This document shows positions 31,839 to 38,086 of a stretch of DNA of 38,086 nt, piece by piece. Within the stretch, counting starts at the first letter, position 1. Each line of letters begins with the position of its first letter. A program made the translations under genes and the position numbers. Location of the stretch: assembly GCA_020441545.1 (NCBI GenBank), contig JAGRLZ010000148.1, positions 1 to 38,086 on the forward strand, read 5' to 3'. The notes beneath the pieces are model-generated. The model was not told the DNA's origin. It saw only the letters and a program-made list of their open reading frames with translations, and did not search any database. Origin of the DNA: Xanthobacteraceae bacterium (GTDB taxonomy: Bacteria; Pseudomonadota; Alphaproteobacteria; Rhizobiales; Xanthobacteraceae).

Positions 31839-33050
31839 TCAGAGCGCGGGCGCGCCGCGCCGGCGCAGCCGCGACGCGACCACCAGCGCGATCAACCCGA
31901 TCGCGACCGGAGGATAGACCACCAGATTGACCACCGACCACCCGAAATCCGCCAGCAGCTGGCCGGACAGGAACGAGCCGACGGTCATGGTGCCGAACAC
32001 CAGGAAATCGTTGAACGCCTGCACCTTGTTGCGTTCGAGCGCAGTGTGGGTTTCCAGCACCAGGGCCGAGGCGCCGACGAAGCTCAGGTTCCAGCCGAGG
32101 CCCAGCACGACCAGCCCGGCCCAGAAATGATGCGTGGTGATGCCGCTGAGGCCGATGGTCGCCGCGAACGCCTCCAGCAACAGGCCGGCCGCGACGACGG
32201 TCGGCGCGCCGAGCCGGGCGATCAGCAAGCCGGTGAAGAAGCTCGGCCCGTACATCGCCACGATGTGCCATTGAATGCCGGTATTCGATGCCGTCAGCGG
32301 CAGCCCGCACAGCTTCATCGCCAGCGGCGCCGAGGTCATTACCAGGTTCATCATCGAATACGACACCACGCCGCACACCGCCGCCGCGACGAAGCGCGGC
32401 TGCCGCGCGATCACGAACAGCGGGCGACCGCCATCGCGGGCTTTCGGCGGCGGCGGCGCATCGACGCCGGCCACCACCGCCATCGCGATCAGGGCCACGC
32501 CGGCCTGGGCCAGGAAGCTGACCGCGAACAGATAGGGCGGCCAGAAGTCCATCGTCCACTGCACCAGTTGCGGACCGAGCACGCCGGCGAAGATGCCGCC
32601 GGCCATCACCCAGGACACCGCCTTGGGGCTGAAGGCGGGACTGGCGCCGTCGGCCGCGGCGAAGCGGTAGGACTGCGCGACCGCGCCATACCATCCGCCG
32701 ATGAAGGTGGCGACGCAGAACAGCGCGAACGACCCCTTCAGGATCGCCAGCGCCGCCAGCAGGCCGGTGACCACGCCGCATCCGGTGCCGATGATGAAGG
32801 CGACGCGACGGCCATGGCGGCGCGCGATCATGCCGGTCGGCAGCGTTCCCAGCGCGAGCCCGACCACATAGACGGACAGCGGCACGGTGGCGAGCGCCAT
32901 GCTCGGCGCCAGCGTCGCGCCGACGATCGCGCCGGTGGCAAAGATGACGGCGGAGTTGGCGCCGCCCAGCGCCTGCGCGATCGCGAGCCGCACGACGTTG
33001 CTTCGCGCCCGCGCATCATCGGTGATTTCGTGGCTTGTCGCTTCTACCAT
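31839..33050 (-). CDS. MFS transporter
   Basis: A 403-residue major facilitator with about 12 hydrophobic segments. The loop 2-3 motif is GTLPTGMIARRHGRRVAFIIGTG, a clear MFS A-type motif, and a central loop (DAPPPPKARDGGRPLFVIARQ) divides the halves. It differs strongly from the other MFS protein nearby, so they are not a recent duplication. The substrate is not predictable. The start at 33050 has a weak ribosome-binding site. It lies 68 bases after the nitronate monooxygenase gene in the same direction. Confidence 0.86.
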   Translation of the reverse strand: MVEATSHEITDDARARSNVVRLAIAQALGGANSAVIFATGAIVGATLAPSMALATVPLSVYVVGLALGTLPTGMIARRHGRRVAFIIGTGCGVVTGLLAALAILKGSFALFCVATFIGGWYGAVAQSYRFAAADGASPAFSPKAVSWVMAGGIFAGVLGPQLVQWTMDFWPPYLFAVSFLAQAGVALIAMAVVAGVDAPPPPKARDGGRPLFVIARQPRFVAAAVCGVVSYSMMNLVMTSAPLAMKLCGLPLTASNTGIQWHIVAMYGPSFFTGLLIARLGAPTVVAAGLLLEAFAATIGLSGITTHHFWAGLVVLGLGWNLSFVGASALVLETHTALERNKVQAFNDFLVFGTMTVGSFLSGQLLADFGWSVVNLVVYPPVAIGLIALVVASRLRRRGAPAL

Positions 33051-33118
33051 GATGCGGCGACATGACCCGAATGCGGAACCGGAATCAACACACGCCAGCG
33101 AAGATCAGCCCGGCATTT

Positions 33119-34084
33119 TCAGTCCAGCAGGCGCGGCGCGGCCCGCAGCAGCGCCTCGGCCTCGTCCGCCAGGCGCTGCACCGCAGCGCCTGCCGCCTCG
33201 TCGCGGCGAACCAGATCGATGCCCTCGCCGACGATCACCGCCGCGGTCTCCACGTCGCCCTCGGCCGCGGCTTGCAGATAGCGCGGCTTCTCGACGGCGG
33301 CACTGTGCCGGAGAGCATCGAGATCGGCGTTCCACCGCGCGATGAACGGATTCCTCAGGGTGCGGATATTCCACTGCCCCGGCCAGTCGATGCCGCGCGC
33401 CACGTCGATCACCGAACTGCGCAAGGTATCGTCGCCACTCGCCGCCAGCGCCGCCTGCTTGGCCCTGGGATGCGCCAGCGATTCGCGGCTGGGATAGAAC
33501 AGCGAGCCGCACAGCACGCCCGACGCGCCGAGCATCAGGGCGGCGGCCAGCCCCCGGCCGTCGGCGATTCCGCCAGCCGCCACCACCGGCACCCCGGCCC
33601 CGACCGCATCGACAACCGCCGGCACCAAAGGCAGCGTCGCCCGCGTGCTGCCATGGCCGCCGGCCTCGGCGCCCTGGGCAACGATGACATCGGCGCCGTC
33701 GCTCACCGCCTTGCGGGCCTGCGCCAGGGTCTGCACCTGCGCGATCAGCGGAATGCCGGCCTGCTTGATCCGTGGCGCAAGATCGTCGATGTCGCCGAAG
33801 GAGAGGAACATCGCCCCGGGACGATGCGCCAGCGCCAGATCGAGCAGGTCGGGGTTCTTGCGCAGCGACCAGGTGATGAAGCCGACGCCGACCGGCGCGT
33901 TGCCCGCTTCGAGCAGTTGCCGGGCGAGCCAGTCCCGCTCGCCGTAGCCGCCGCCGATCACGCCGAGGCCGCCGGCATGGCTGACCGCCGACGCCAGCGC
34001 GCCGCCGGCGACGCCGGCCATCGGCGCCAGCAGGATCGGATGCGTGATGCCGAGCAGATCGGTGAGTGCGGTCTTGATGGTCAT
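33119..34084 (-). CDS. Nitronate monooxygenase family protein
   Basis: A 321-residue FMN-dependent TIM-barrel protein of the nitronate monooxygenase/2-nitropropane dioxygenase family, which oxidises alkyl nitronates such as propionate-3-nitronate to aldehydes and nitrite. Visible family segments are ITHPILLAPMAGVAGGALASAVSHAGGLGVIGGGYG (FMN-binding N-terminus), VIVAQGAEAGGHGS (catalytic-histidine region) and PVVAAGGIADGRGLAAALMLGASGVLCGSLF (phosphate-binding end of the barrel). ATG 34084 (with AAGG upstream) is chosen, since the 15 preceding residues lack similarity. Annotation to substrate level is uncertain because many homologues have other roles. Confidence 0.88.
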   Translation of the reverse strand: MTIKTALTDLLGITHPILLAPMAGVAGGALASAVSHAGGLGVIGGGYGERDWLARQLLEAGNAPVGVGFITWSLRKNPDLLDLALAHRPGAMFLSFGDIDDLAPRIKQAGIPLIAQVQTLAQARKAVSDGADVIVAQGAEAGGHGSTRATLPLVPAVVDAVGAGVPVVAAGGIADGRGLAAALMLGASGVLCGSLFYPSRESLAHPRAKQAALAASGDDTLRSSVIDVARGIDWPGQWNIRTLRNPFIARWNADLDALRHSAAVEKPRYLQAAAEGDVETAAVIVGEGIDLVRRDEAAGAAVQRLADEAEALLRAAPRLLD

Positions 34085-34147
34085 GGCGGCCTTCGGATTG
34101 CTGTACGCCGGATCACACGCAAGATGCATCCGACCCCGAGGCCGCGT

Positions 34148-34831
34148 TTAGACCGTTTCGCGCCGCGCGAAAACAACAATCAGGTTGTTGGCGGGCATCT
34201 CGATCACATCGCCAAGCGACAGGCCGTGCGCGGACGCCGTGCGCGCGACCTCCTCGAGATCGCGCACGCCCCACGCCGGATCGCCGTTGCGCAGGCTGGT
34301 ATCGAACACCGCATTGCTCAGCGCGGTGTGCCGGCCGTCACGCTTGAAGGGACCGTACAGGAACAGCCGCCCACCCGGCTGCAGCAGGCGCGCGGCGCCA
34401 GCGAGCAGTCCTTCGGCGACGGCCCATGGCGCGATGTGGATGACGTTGGCACAGAACACCGCGCAGACCTGCTCCGGGCCGCCTTGCGCGCGGGCGTCAT
34501 CAGGCCATGACGGCGAGGACAGGTCGAGGCGCATGGGCGCGTGGACATTCGCAAGCCCCGCCTTCGCGCGCCAGGCCGCGATGCTGCGCAGGTGCGCCTC
34601 GTTGGCGTCGCTCGGCCACCACTGGATTTCACGCGCCGCCTGCGCGAACGCGACGACATGCTGTCCGGTGCCGCTGCCGGCCTCCAGCACATCGCCGCGG
34701 CAGCCCTTCAGGAAGCCCGACAGCACGGACCAGATCGCATCGTGATTGCGGTGGAAGGCCGCCGCATCGAGGCGTCCGTCCGGCTCGACCGGCCGGCCAT
34801 CCTTGCCGAATTCGACGACGTAGTCGGCCAT
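34148..34831 (-). CDS. DUF938 family SAM-dependent methyltransferase
   Basis: A 227-residue class I methyltransferase-like protein of the DUF938 family. The SAM-binding motif I is VLEAGSGTGQHVVAFA, followed by IQWWPSDANEA, then VFCANVIHIAPWAV and LLQPGGRLFLYGPFKRDGRHT, which is the DUF938 core. The N-terminal FHRNHDAIWSVL is also typical. The start at 34831 is preferred, because the upstream 10 residues are unlike the family and GGTGG lies upstream. The substrate is unknown. It is 63 bases upstream of the nitronate monooxygenase gene in the same direction. Confidence 0.85.
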   Translation of the reverse strand: MADYVVEFGKDGRPVEPDGRLDAAAFHRNHDAIWSVLSGFLKGCRGDVLEAGSGTGQHVVAFAQAAREIQWWPSDANEAHLRSIAAWRAKAGLANVHAPMRLDLSSPSWPDDARAQGGPEQVCAVFCANVIHIAPWAVAEGLLAGAARLLQPGGRLFLYGPFKRDGRHTALSNAVFDTSLRNGDPAWGVRDLEEVARTASAHGLSLGDVIEMPANNLIVVFARRETV

Positions 34832-34951
34832 GCTCAACCACCGTCCGATTCGAGAGCGCAACGAACGCCTGCATCATTGCGCCGCGTCATTTCCTGCCGG
34901 CTCCGAACTGCGATCCGGTGACCGGCGCGGCCGCCGCCACAGCCCGAGACG

Positions 34952-35386
34952 TCACTTCAGGTCTCCGCAATAGATGTCCTTGAGCACCTGCAACACGCAC
35001 AGCGCGCGCTCGTCGGCAACGCGGTAATGCAAGGTCTGGGAATCGCGCCTGAAGCTGACGAGGCCATCGGCCCGCAGCCTGGCGAGATGCTGCGACAGCG
35101 CCGACTGGCTCAGGCCGACGACGTCGACGATCTCGCCGACCGTCATCTCGCCGCGCGCCGTCAGGAGGCAAAGTATCAGGAGACGGTTTTCGTTCCCGAG
35201 CAGCTTGAGCAGCGCCGCCGCCTCGCCCGCCTGCGATGCCAGCAGATCCAGGGCGGCAGCATCCGATGCCCGCGCCTTGATCGATCGCGTCTTGATCGGT
35301 CGCGTCTTGGTGGACCGCATGCTGGCGCGCCGCCCCCCGACGCTCTTGAGCGGATGTTTGGCGGCGGATTTCGCTGCGACTGGCAT
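34952..35386 (-). CDS. ArsR-family persulfide-sensing repressor (SqrR/BigR/SoxR type)
   Basis: A 144-residue winged-helix repressor. Residues 55-125 form the ArsR fold (LLKLLGNENRLLILCLLTARGEMTVGEIVDVV, then the recognition helix SQSALSQHLARLRADGLV). Cysteines C73 (in LLILCLL) and C140 (in DIYCGDLK) occupy the positions of the dithiol pair in SqrR/BigR/YgaV persulfide sensors, with a 67-residue spacing close to that family; a further C130 is present. The N-terminus is extended by a basic, repeated stretch (residues 24-38). It is divergent from soxC, so it probably represses the sox genes until reactive sulfur forms an intramolecular polysulfide bridge. Confidence 0.88.
   Translation of the reverse strand: MPVAAKSAAKHPLKSVGGRRASMRSTKTRPIKTRSIKARASDAAALDLLASQAGEAAALLKLLGNENRLLILCLLTARGEMTVGEIVDVVGLSQSALSQHLARLRADGLVSFRRDSQTLHYRVADERALCVLQVLKDIYCGDLK
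35273..35317 (-). repeat. Three 15-nt in-frame repeats in the ArsR-family gene
   Basis: Residues 24-38 are encoded by three successive 15-nt units, translating as RSTKT, RPIKT and RSIKA. They lie in the N-terminal tail before the folded domain. The units keep the reading frame and add positive charge, possibly aiding non-specific DNA contact. A second ATG (residue 23) immediately precedes them, so the tail up to that point may be optional. Confidence 0.7.
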
Positions 35387-35454
35387 GATCCCTCAACTCG
35401 ATGGCCTGGATGGGCGGCGCGACGACCCGCTTCGGGTTCCCTGATATCACATCC

Positions 35455-35484
35455 GCATTAGTTTAGCGTTGACTAAATTAGCGC
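35455..35484. promoter_or_regulatory. Imperfect dyad in the sox divergent promoter region
   Basis: GCATTAGTTTAG (35455-35466) and CTAAATTAGCGC (35473-35484) match as inverted arms at 9 of 12 positions around a 6-base spacer. The AT-rich core stands out from the GC-rich surroundings and lies between the ArsR-type regulator and soxC. This is the expected location and form for an ArsR-family operator that would control both directions; binding is inferred. Confidence 0.55.
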
Positions 35485-35572
35485 ACGACGATACTGCTTG
35501 GCATCAGGCAATCAATGCGGCCGTGCGCCGCAGAAAAACCAAGCGGCCGCAAGCCGCGGGAGCCGAGGAAAC

Positions 35573-36895
35573 GTGCGATCTCCGTTCCGGCGCAACACAT
35601 TGCGGCGCGCGATGGCCGCGAGATCGCAACGCGGTGATGCCGCCGACGCGGCGCTGGGCCGCCGCTCGGTTCTCGGCCTCGGCGCCGCCCTGACCGGCAG
35701 CCTCGCCCTCGGGCGCGACGCCTTTGCCGAGCAAACCGACGCCGCGCCGCCTTCGGATGCACCATGGTCGCAATCGCTCGGCGCCGGCGTGGTCGATCGC
35801 CCTTACGGCCGACCGGCCGCTTTCGAGGCCGGCGTGATCCGCCGCAACGTGCCGTGGCTGACCGCCGGCACGGAATCCTCGATCAGCTTCTCGCCGCTGC
35901 AAAGCCTCAACGGCATCATCACGCCCAACGGCCTGTTCTTCGAGCGCTACCATGCCGGCCGCCCGGACGTCGATCCGGCCCGGCACCGGCTGATGATCCA
36001 CGGCATGGTCGAGCGGCCGCTGCTGCTGACCATGCCGGACATCATGCGCTTCCCCTCGGTGTCGCGCATCCATTTCATCGAATGCCCGGCCAATGGCGGC
36101 ATGGAGTGGCGCGCCGCGCAGCTCAACTCGCTGCAGTTCACCCACGGCATGGTCAGTTGCGCGGAATGGACCGGCGTCAGGCTTTCGACGCTGATCGAGG
36201 AGGTCGGCGTCAGGAAGGAGGCGACGTGGGCAATGGTCGAAGGCGCCGACGGCGCCCACATGAACCGCAGCCTGCCGCTGGAGAAATGCCTTGACGACTG
36301 CCTGGTCGTCTATGCCCAGAACGGCGAGGCGCTGCGTCCGGAACAGGGCTATCCCCTGCGCCTCGTGGTGCCGGGCTGGGAAGGCAATGTCAGCATCAAG
36401 TGGCTGCGCCGCATCAAGCTCGGCGACAAGCCGTGGTTCTCGCGCGAGGAAACCGCGAAATATACCGACCTGATGCCGGACGGCACCTCGCGCGGCTTCA
36501 CCTGGCTGATCGACGCCAAGTCGGTCATCACCTTCCCCTGCCCCGAGAAGCCGCTGAACGGCCCCGGCCTTTATGAAATCCGCGGCCTGGCCTGGACCGG
36601 CAACGGCAAGGTGACGCGCGTCGACGTGTCGGTCGATGGCGGCGCCAACTGGACGACCGCGCAACTGCACGCGCCGGTGCTGTCGAAGGCGCTGACGCGG
36701 TTCTCGTTGCCGTGGCGATGGGACGGCAAGCCGGCGCTGCTGGAATCCCGCGTCACCGATGAAACCGGCTACGTGCAGCCGACCATCACGCAACTGCGCG
36801 CGAAGCGCGGCACCAACTCGATCTACCACAACAATGCGATCCAGACCTGGCAGGTCAAGGCCGACGGGAGCGTGTTCGATGTCCAGTTGGGCTGA
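35573..36895 (+). CDS. soxC: Sulfane/sulfite dehydrogenase molybdenum subunit SoxC
   Basis: A protein of about 440 residues in the sulfite oxidase family. SoxC with SoxD oxidises the sulfane sulfur bound to SoxY in the periplasmic thiosulfate-oxidising complex. A Tat signal is visible (GRRSVLGLGAALTGSLALG, R30-R31). The molybdopterin-binding cysteine is C171 in FIECPANGG, and the C-terminal Mo-co dimerisation domain includes TRVDVSVDGGANWTTAQL and YVQPTITQLRAKRG. GTG 35573 has GAGGAAAC just upstream and is preferred; ATG 35612 or TTG 35498 are alternatives. It overlaps soxD by 17 bases and faces the ArsR-type repressor. Confidence 0.94.
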   Translation: MRSPFRRNTLRRAMAARSQRGDAADAALGRRSVLGLGAALTGSLALGRDAFAEQTDAAPPSDAPWSQSLGAGVVDRPYGRPAAFEAGVIRRNVPWLTAGTESSISFSPLQSLNGIITPNGLFFERYHAGRPDVDPARHRLMIHGMVERPLLLTMPDIMRFPSVSRIHFIECPANGGMEWRAAQLNSLQFTHGMVSCAEWTGVRLSTLIEEVGVRKEATWAMVEGADGAHMNRSLPLEKCLDDCLVVYAQNGEALRPEQGYPLRLVVPGWEGNVSIKWLRRIKLGDKPWFSREETAKYTDLMPDGTSRGFTWLIDAKSVITFPCPEKPLNGPGLYEIRGLAWTGNGKVTRVDVSVDGGANWTTAQLHAPVLSKALTRFSLPWRWDGKPALLESRVTDETGYVQPTITQLRAKRGTNSIYHNNAIQTWQVKADGSVFDVQLG

Positions 36896-37550
36896 TCGCG
36901 TGCCGGCCGTCGCGATGGCGATGCTTCTTGCGGCCGCGACCGCGCGCGCCGCCGGGCCCGGCCACTTTGGTTACGGCACGGTGCCGACGCCGGAACAGAT
37001 CGCCGGCTGGGATATCGACGTGCGCGGCAGCGACGGCGCCGGCCTGCCGCCCGGCAAAGGCGGCGTGTCCAGGGGCGAGGTGGTGTTCGCCAACCAGTGC
37101 GCCGCCTGTCACGGCACCTTCGGCGAAGGCGAGGGCCGTTTCCCCAAGCTCGCCGGCGGCCAGGGCACGCTGACCGACGACCGCCCCGAGCCCACCGTCG
37201 GCAGCTACTGGCCGTTCGCGCCGACGCTGTTCGACTACATTAACCGCGCCATGCCGATGCCGACGCCGCATACACTTTCGTCGGATGACGTTTATGCATT
37301 GACGGCCTATATTCTGAACCTGAATAATATCGTTCCGAATGATTTCGTCGCCGACCGGGACAGCCTGCCGAACGTCAGGATGCCCAATCGCGGCAATTTC
37401 ATCTGGACCGATCCGAGACCCGACACCAAGGCGGCCGCCTGCATGAGCGCCTGCGTCGATCCCGCCACGATCACGATCACGTCGACAGCCGAGGGCAAGG
37501 ATTTGACGCCGCGCACCACCGGCCCGCTCGACGACATGCAACCGAAATGA
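36879..37550 (+). CDS. soxD: SoxD c-type cytochrome subunit
   Basis: A 223-residue periplasmic cytochrome, the electron-accepting partner of SoxC. The signal peptide (VPAVAMAMLLAAATARA) is followed by HFGYGTVPTPEQIAGWDIDVRGSDGAGLPPG, characteristic of SoxD. One haem-binding motif, CAACH (74-78), is present, with AMPMPTPH as a likely axial-methionine region. It is shorter than the dihaem SoxD of Paracoccus and lacks a second CxxCH; the C-terminal CMSAC is not a haem site. ATG 36879 lies 17 bases inside the end of soxC and has GGGAG upstream; the in-frame extension to 36759 is an artefact of that overlap. Confidence 0.92.
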   Translation: MSSWADRVPAVAMAMLLAAATARAAGPGHFGYGTVPTPEQIAGWDIDVRGSDGAGLPPGKGGVSRGEVVFANQCAACHGTFGEGEGRFPKLAGGQGTLTDDRPEPTVGSYWPFAPTLFDYINRAMPMPTPHTLSSDDVYALTAYILNLNNIVPNDFVADRDSLPNVRMPNRGNFIWTDPRPDTKAAACMSACVDPATITITSTAEGKDLTPRTTGPLDDMQPK

Positions 37551-37677
37551 TTCGCCATCCGCAGCGATTTGCAGAAGTGATTTGCAACGGAACAGATTCA
37601 CGGCTGAAACATCCGACGCCAGGCATGCACGCGAAACGACGAACACCCGCCGCCGAGAAACATCACAGGAAACGCCC

Positions 37678-38067
37678 GTGACCATGGCCTCTTTCAGAAT
37701 TTCCGGGAAGACGAAACGCCGCCGCGCGGCCGGACTGATCGTTCCGCTGGTGCTGCTCGGCACGCTGGCGACGTTGCACGGCGCTTCGGCCGGATCGGCC
37801 GCCACCGAGGGCCAGAAACTCGCCTTCGACCGCAGCAAGGGCAACTGCCTGACCTGTCATGAGATCAAGGGCGGCACGCTGGCCGGCAGCATCGGCCCGG
37901 CGCTCACCGGCATCAAATCGAAATACCCCGACCGCAACGAGCTGGTTGCGATCGTCAGCGACGAAACCAAGCGCAATCCGCAGACCGTGATGCCGCCATT
38001 CGGCAGGAACCACATCCTGACCGAAAAGGAGATCAATGCGGTGGTCGATTTTCTGCAGACGCTGTGA
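37678..38067 (+). CDS. soxX: SoxX c-type cytochrome
   Basis: A 129-residue monohaem cytochrome c, the small subunit of SoxAX that joins thiosulfate to the SoxY carrier. It has a signal peptide (AAGLIVPLVLLGTLATLHGASAG), haem motif CLTCH (57-61), the SoxX pattern GSIGPALTGIKSKYPDRNELVAIV, and axial-ligand segment QTVMPPFGRNHILTEKEINAVVDFL. GTG 37678 is chosen as start, with AGGAAAC seven bases upstream; ATG 37684 is two codons later. It follows soxD by 127 bases. soxY, soxZ, soxA and soxB probably lie beyond the right edge. Confidence 0.93.
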   Translation: MTMASFRISGKTKRRRAAGLIVPLVLLGTLATLHGASAGSAATEGQKLAFDRSKGNCLTCHEIKGGTLAGSIGPALTGIKSKYPDRNELVAIVSDETKRNPQTVMPPFGRNHILTEKEINAVVDFLQTL

Positions 38068-38086
38068 CGCATGATGCGCCGCCGCG

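Noticed and set aside
36759..36878. An N-terminal extension of SoxD
   Set aside because: The extra residues are the soxC 3' end read in another frame; the signal peptide begins at 36879.

Overview
This is a high-GC window with GC-rich third codon positions. Its gene content and intergenic repeats look like a Bradyrhizobium/Rhodopseudomonas-type alphaproteobacterium (Nitrobacteraceae). The pointers are box-type benzoate catabolism, sox genes, BCAA-type aromatic uptake genes, and several hairpin-rich intergenic repeats of the kind scattered through rhizobial genomes. The species assignment is inference; no rRNA or tRNA gene was seen.

Layout. (1) 1-5.7 kb, minus strand: pstS behind a well-matched Pho box, the sensor kinase phoR, a UPF0104 membrane protein overlapping phoR, a small membrane protein and an OmpA/BON envelope protein. 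(2) 6.0-8.4 kb, plus strand: a polysaccharide deacetylase, a small unknown protein behind a 19-bp palindrome, and an RhlG-like SDR. (3) 8.6-21.5 kb: an aerobic benzoyl-CoA (box) module. On the minus strand are benzoate-CoA ligase, an alpha/beta hydrolase, a DUF309 protein, boxC and boxB. The HTH/shikimate-kinase-like regulator boxR is divergent, and a five-gene BCAA-type ABC importer (binding protein, two permeases, two ATPases) probably brings in the aromatic acid. BoxB keeps all six expected diiron ligands, but boxA (reductase) and boxD (aldehyde dehydrogenase) are not in the window. (4) 21.8-24 kb: an atypical extended SDR and a UgpB-like binding protein with no permease genes beside it. 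(5) 24.3-30 kb, plus strand: a signalling block of a membrane histidine kinase, a REC-DUF3369-histidine kinase hybrid and an OmpR-type regulator, then an ECF sigma factor with an ECF-like promoter and a nearby perfect palindrome, then a CRP-like palindrome and a tiny exported protein. (6) 30-35 kb, minus strand: two MFS transporters, a SnoaL-like protein, a nitronate monooxygenase and a DUF938 methyltransferase. (7) 35-38 kb: a divergent sox locus, with an ArsR-family repressor carrying the two cysteines of SqrR/BigR persulfide sensors facing soxC, soxD and soxX. More sox genes probably follow beyond the right edge.

How it fits together. Benzoate (or an analogue) would be imported by the ABC system, activated by the CoA ligase, epoxidised by BoxB (with a BoxA supplied from elsewhere) and cleaved by BoxC, with benzoyl-CoA sensed by BoxR. 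The sox locus would oxidise reduced sulfur under persulfide control.

A recurring oddity is short tandem duplication with 15-20 bp periods, at 5871, 13562, 18241, 29986 and 35273. The 16-bp x 6 array between two box-module genes and the triplicated livG start are the most striking.
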